Assembly (NCBI GenBank): GCA_013396655.1
Contig: WBMV01001233.1
Span: 372,533 to 436,532, forward strand
Reading direction: 5' to 3'
DNA from: Campylorhamphus procurvoides
Lineage: Eukaryota > Chordata > Aves > Passeriformes > Dendrocolaptidae
DNA: 64,000 bases
The notes under the pieces are model-generated. The model searched no databases. It saw only the letters and a list, made by a program, of their open reading frames with translations, and was not told the origin of the DNA. Shown here piece after piece: positions 58,881 to 64,000 of this stretch; within the stretch, counting starts at the first letter, position 1; the number at the start of each line of letters is the position of its first letter. The translations under genes and the position numbers were made by a program.

Positions 58881-61800
58881 ATATAAAGTGAACAATTATC
58901 TGTAACACCATGACTTTACACACATGAAATAATTATGTGTTTATTACCTGAGAGAACAGTAATGTGAAAATACCACCCTTCCCAAGTCTTTGAAAACTTC
59001 AAACTGAAGGCCCTTTGAGAAAATGTATATTTCTCATCTAGTGTAGTGATCTCTGCATGTTTTTGGTATATCTAACATAGACTTTCCAAAGCAATTTTTC
59101 TGTGTGATTCAGCGGTTAACATGGCTGGGGGACTATTCCAAATCAACAGTTAGAATGTTGACATGTTTTAGAGAGTAAAAGAGTTTAAAAGTATCAACAC
59201 AGTCTAGTCTGTGCCAGTTGGCCTCAGGGACAGATAATGGCCATGTGCACACTTACTTTCCTAATACTCATTCATATAGTAGACAATTCACTATTACTTA
59301 TCAATCAAATTGTGTCCTAATTTAAAAAAAAAATTCTTATGTATTGTGAAAAGTCTAAAAATTGTATATTTTATAAATACTTTGTAGGAATTCAGTTAAT
59401 CGTGTGAGAGAAATCACTCAAATAGGGAAACACAAAGTAAATACAAATATATAATGACGGCACTGCAGATAAATAATTGCTCTCACTCCTTTTCTGTCAT
59501 GTTGATTTACAAGGTTTCTTTTTTAGCCTTAGGTTTAGGAGCATCTTATTTTTTTTGTCAGCTTGGAGCTGTAACTTAATTTTGAGAATTAATTATAATT
59601 ATCTTATTAAAGTACTTTTTTAAATCATGTTTTATAGTGCAGTGTACCGATTGGTGCAGTGGAGAGTTTTTATTGCCCTGATGTTAACTCTTATTGAAAG
59701 GTGATTAACTGGATTTAGGATACTCTTCAGCTATTCAGATCACAGCTTTCTTCCAAGTCATTACATCTTTTCATTTTGTCAATTCAGTGTTTCCATTCCA
59801 TTTATGAAACTGTACAGGCTGCCACACATTATAAATGTAATGTATTCACAATCTATTCTGTCCTTAAATTGAAAATACTTTAAGTTGGACTAGTGGTTAA
59901 CAAGACTGAAGTGAGTAAAAAGATATCAGGGCTGGTGTGTTATGCTTTTATTTTAATTAGAAACCTATTGAAATGCGTACTTGTCAGGCCTCTATAAATG
60001 AGTGAAAGTAAGTGCTAGCTTCTCTGTTCTAGGATATATAGACATGGAACTTTAGTGTGAAATTGTAGCTACCTAAAACAACACACTTCTTATTTTGCTT
60101 CTCATGTCTACTCAACATTTAAGCTGTTTTCTTACTTTATATATCTGTTATAGTCTAGGTCTTATTTGGGAATTCATTAGTAGTCCAGGTAGCTGCATTG
60201 CCTGGCTCACTAGAGGGACAATATCAATTTTTCTTTTATTACATTAATTTCTTTAACCATTCTCTTCCAGTCTTAAGGGAGAGGTGAAACAAATGCGTAT
60301 TTTTTTCCATATACATAAATTTTGTGATGACAGTCAGCAGTGTAGGGTTACAGGTTCCCCTTAGATTTCCTGAAAATGACACAGGAAATAGACTTCCCTT
60401 GAAAAATAGAAGCTCATATTCTGACTTACCTTGACTTGAGCATCTAACAGTTCAATATCCAACAGATTTATGTCATGTGTGTTGTTTTTACACTCAGTAA
60501 GATACAGTTAGCCACCTCTAGAAGGTATTTCATGTCATGTTAAGATGAGCAATAAAAAATACATTAATAGACCTCTGGAGGCTCCTACTTTTTCTACTAG
60601 GAGTTGAAAGAAGACTGAAGATGTCTACAGTGTAGATAGCTAACTTTTGGACATACCAAATGAGGCAACTGTAATTTTACCCTATGTCTAAGAGCTGGTA
60701 AAATTGTCTTACCTGTGATAGAGATTACATTTAGACAAATTATACAGTCACATAGTAACACTTTTTTTTTTCCCCACTTGAAACGCAAGTTCTGGACAAC
60801 AGCTTTATATTGAAACTCTTGGCTTTATTTTTAGAGAAAACTTGAAAGTCAGATTTTCTGACAAAAAGACAATCCATACAAGTTTATAATACAGACAATA
60901 ATGTGGGTTGTGGGTTTTTTTGTTTGTGTGGTTGTTTTTTTTGTAGGACAATTAAATTTTAATCCAGTCTCATGACTGTTTTAAAAATCTGTGTTAAAAA
61001 TCTGTTTGGTAATATTTCTTAAAAATATAAAATATTTGGTTATTTCTTAGTTACAGAAAGTCAAAATAAGTAAAGATCTTGTCTTTTATCATGAACCCTC
61101 TTAAAGAACTCTTTATAGCCAGTCAAGCACTTAACACAGACAAAATATCAGCAGATTGTATCACAACTACTACTATTATCTATGACGCTTTTACTGAGCA
61201 AGTTTCTGATTGCCAAATGGAGAAAGAGTGGAACTGATTGTGCTGCAGAAGGAACAATACTAGCCATATCGTCTTTCCAAAAGAGTCATCCCAGGGTAGA
61301 AGGAGAGAGATAAAAATCAAAGAGGTAGATAATGCCATCTTATTAATTGGTGTGTTACAAGAAGAAAGATCTAGGAGGCAGACCATGCTCCCGGAGGAGT
61401 TTTTTAAAACTTGAATATAAGACTACTGAAGCAGGATTTAATTTGAGTTTCATATAATACCATTTGTAATTCTATCAGCGTATGTGTATGAACCTTTACA
61501 TACATTTAAGATGCATGCATTAAGCAATCAGAGCAGATTTAACACAAGTCCACATCATTAGATTTTATGCAAGTTAGTGGTAGTGTGGACATCGATCTTT
61601 GATAGAAAGGTTAGATAGGTTGAAACCCTCTCAGAAAGAGTCATTTTGCAGTGTATGATAAATGATATATGTTGACTAAAACCTCATATCCCTACTCCTT
61701 TAAGCATAAAACTGGAGATTACATCAAACCCTGCCTGTCCCATATTCTCATCCTCCCTGCACTCTACTTCTACGCTGAGTCACTTAGGTGTTTTGTAATT

Positions 61801-63595
61801 AACTTTTTTGTTCCAGATCCAGAGGTTCCCTCAATAATCATCTATGGTCTGTGTAAATATGAAAAAATGAGTGTTAAGAAATCATCTTGTATATTTTGAA
61901 TCAGAGTCTGCATGTATCATGAAAGAGAAAATGAGAAGACCACAACAGTGTCAGCAGGGTTTTAATTTTTTTAATCTCAGAAAATCTGTTTATGGATATC
62001 TAATCCTGGCAGAGGTGTTTTAAACCTTCACAGCAGGAGAGGCAGTGATGAAGACTTAAAATCTAATATCCTAAACACTGACATTCATATTGTCAAAAAC
62101 ATTATCATACCAAGATCTGAAATTATTTCTGTACCTCTGTAAAATGCATATAAATGTTCTGTGAAAGCACAGCAAAATACCTGGATAGACACACAACCAC
62201 CTTGTGGAGTATTTTTATGTCATAATTTTTTCCAAATGATATTTTAGTATGTGTTAAATATGTCCAAAATGAGAATACTTTCTAACAATACAGCAAAAAG
62301 TGTATTTTTCATGTTGAATGTAAGTAAACTCTTACCACTGTAAGAAGCGGTTTGTCAGTGAAAGGTTAGCTTTCTCTCCCTTACAAAAGGAGAGAACTTA
62401 AACTTCAACACTTGTCAGAAACATTCAGACTTAGAATCAGGAAAATTAACTTCATTATTCTTACTCACACAGTCTATGGCCTGAAATAATATTTTTCATT
62501 GATTTTAACAAAGGAATAGTCTTTTGTTTTATGCCTCCACCTGATTTTTTGCCTTCATTCTTCACTTGCTTGTCTACAGGACAGAAAAGAAACTGATAAC
62601 GTTTCAGATTAGAAAAATAGGAAAACCACCAGAAATTCTTTAGATAGCTATGTCACAGTATGATAACCATAAAAAAAGAATAACATGGACTTCTTACTGT
62701 TATACCTTTCCTGGCATGTCATCCCAATTTATACAAGCAGTTTCACATTCAGAAATTCCTACAACATATAGCAGAGGTATGAAGATTTTACATCTGGATT
62801 TTGCAATATTATTAAAATATATGGTTACCTACAGTTCTCTACATTATAACTGATAATCTGTCTAGGAAAACCTGTGCTAATGAAATCAGTTTTAATTATG
62901 AGGTATTGTCTATCTATGCTTTTGACCCCACACTCTTAACATATGCCTTTTTCAGAGGTTTGGTGAATCAGTATTCCTAAGCAAGTGTGTAAACCCTCTG
63001 TCAAATCAGTTGAGTTTGTCCCTTCAAAAAAAAACCCCAAAATAAAACTTATTCCTGGGACAGAAACTTTAAACATAGAGTTCTCATTTTTGAGGAAAAA
63101 AAAAAAAAGCTAGCCTTCAGATACAGTCACATTTCCTATCTCTTCAGTCCAATAAACTATGTATTATTTAAAGAAAGTGGATTAGTAATCACTTGAGACT
63201 TGGAAGGACTTTCCTCTGTTTTCCTCCAAGTAGCTCAGAATAAAAAAATTTGGATAGAGCTTCCTGTTCCCTCTCAGCTGAGAGAGTATCAAATAAGGTT
63301 TATTGCCCTTTAGTACTGAGTTTATAGCAAAAAAAAAAGAAAAAAGTGCTTCCTTAACTTTCATTGAATTGTGAGTCTGGCAGCCATGTCACAGACGCTC
63401 CTACCAAATCAGGCTTCAGCAGGGGAGACTGTGGAAAACTTGTAGTTTCCTGTAGGGTTTAGGCATAGAATGACTAAACACTGGTATTCAGGCAGTTTTC
63501 ATATCCAGTGTTAAATATTAAAAATGTCTTACTGACAGACATTGAGAAATTTCAACCCCTTTCATACTTTAAAGACTTTCTGAAGATCTCGAGAC
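58881..63595. other. AT-rich unique non-coding sequence
   Basis: Includes a T/G tract at 60906-60950 and an A-run at 63096-63108. 59.56-59.85 kb is repeat-free and slowly changing in composition, but conservation cannot be judged from one sequence. No gene recognised. Confidence 0.6.
60906..60950. repeat. T/G-rich low-complexity tract
   Basis: GGGTTGTGGGTTTTTTTGTT-type text; same class as the other T/G tracts. Confidence 0.8.
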
Positions 63596-64000
63596 TGTTG
63601 TAGGTTGATGTGGTGGATTGATTCTTGTTGGCTGTCAGTCTCTCATCCAGCTCTCTCAGTTTCCCTCCTAGACAGGATAGGAGGAGAAAATAAAATGGAA
63701 AATCTCATGGACAGAGACAAAGGCAGTTTAATAAGAAAAGCAAAAGCTGTGTGCAGAAGCAAGTCAGGAAGGAATTTGTTCACTACTTCCCACTGGTTAC
63801 AAAGTTGATGCTGGAAAAGAGCAGTGAAAACTAAGACCACATTCAGAGCTGTGTGAGGAGCAGAAATTTGGCACCGAGCAACTACAGGGCCCAAAACTAG
63901 AAACTGGAACTGGAAACTGTGCACTTGATGTATAGTCAGGTGCTGAAGAAAAGGGACCAGTTTATTCACTAGTATGCAGCTGGAAGTATCTCGAGAAACC
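63596..64000 (-). mobile_element. ERVL-type LTR (copy 4), cut by the window end
   Basis: On the minus strand the 63680-63760 interval reads GCTTTTGCTTTTCTTATTAA followed by ACTGCCTTTGTCTC and CCATGAGATTTTCC. This matches the polyadenylation region of the LTR at 21720-21770. It begins TGTTGTAGGTTGATG at 63596. At least 405 bp are inside the window. The minus frame at 63643-63969 (108 codons) lies entirely in the LTR and is incidental. Confidence 0.75.

Noticed and set aside
1..64000. CRISPR arrays, operons, ribosome binding sites, bacterial terminators, tRNA and rRNA genes
   Set aside because: None seen, and the sequence is clearly vertebrate nuclear DNA.

Overview
The window looks like non-coding bird DNA, either a very large intron or a gene-poor intergenic stretch. 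The bird assignment rests on repeats: several CR1 LINE fragments with the avian 3' end built on the ATTCTATGATTCT motif, and four copies of one avian ERVL-type LTR family. It is AT-rich and CpG-poor, with only scattered small repeats. No conserved protein gene was found. The longest open frame (159 codons, 34552-35031) is a low-complexity Lys/Glu/Arg frame. Frames of 105-127 codons are about what chance gives in 128 kb of two-strand AT-rich sequence (my own estimate), so they are not annotated as genes.

Layout. 1-19.9 kb: mostly unique AT-rich sequence with a candidate 21-nt microexon (1316-1336, + strand), two small CR1 fragments near 3.7-4.2 kb and simple repeats. 19.9-21.9 kb: a CR1 and an ERVL-type LTR. 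25.8-27.5 kb: the same LTR family, split by a reverse-oriented 1.1-kb LTR with a perfect 5-bp target duplication. 31.5-32.8 kb: the same LTR family again (minus strand), split by a 683-bp element with 8-bp terminal inverted repeats. 34.7-38.2 kb: a nearly identical 1.78-kb direct duplication whose junction is a single N, probably a false duplication in the assembly. It carries an alpharetrovirus-like LTR that is complete only in the second copy. 39.0-40.3 kb: an unassigned block of higher GC. 46.6-47.5 kb: the degraded C-terminal end of an RTE-like LINE, interrupted by an insertion and a 158-N gap. 55.1-55.5 kb (minus): a candidate terminal exon with a strong splice acceptor and a polyadenylation signal. 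56.3-58.8 kb: a long old CR1 interrupted by a 720-bp solo LTR. 63.6 kb to the end: another ERVL-type LTR cut by the window edge.

The main story is repeat stratigraphy. Three LTRs landed inside older repeats, and each can be ordered in time from its target-site duplication. The points most worth checking are the RTE-like element, which is unusual in birds, the suspicious duplication at the N, and the two exon candidates. I found no CRISPR array, operon, tRNA, rRNA or known ncRNA gene, and no convincing undescribed system. All family names come from recognition by eye, not from a database search.
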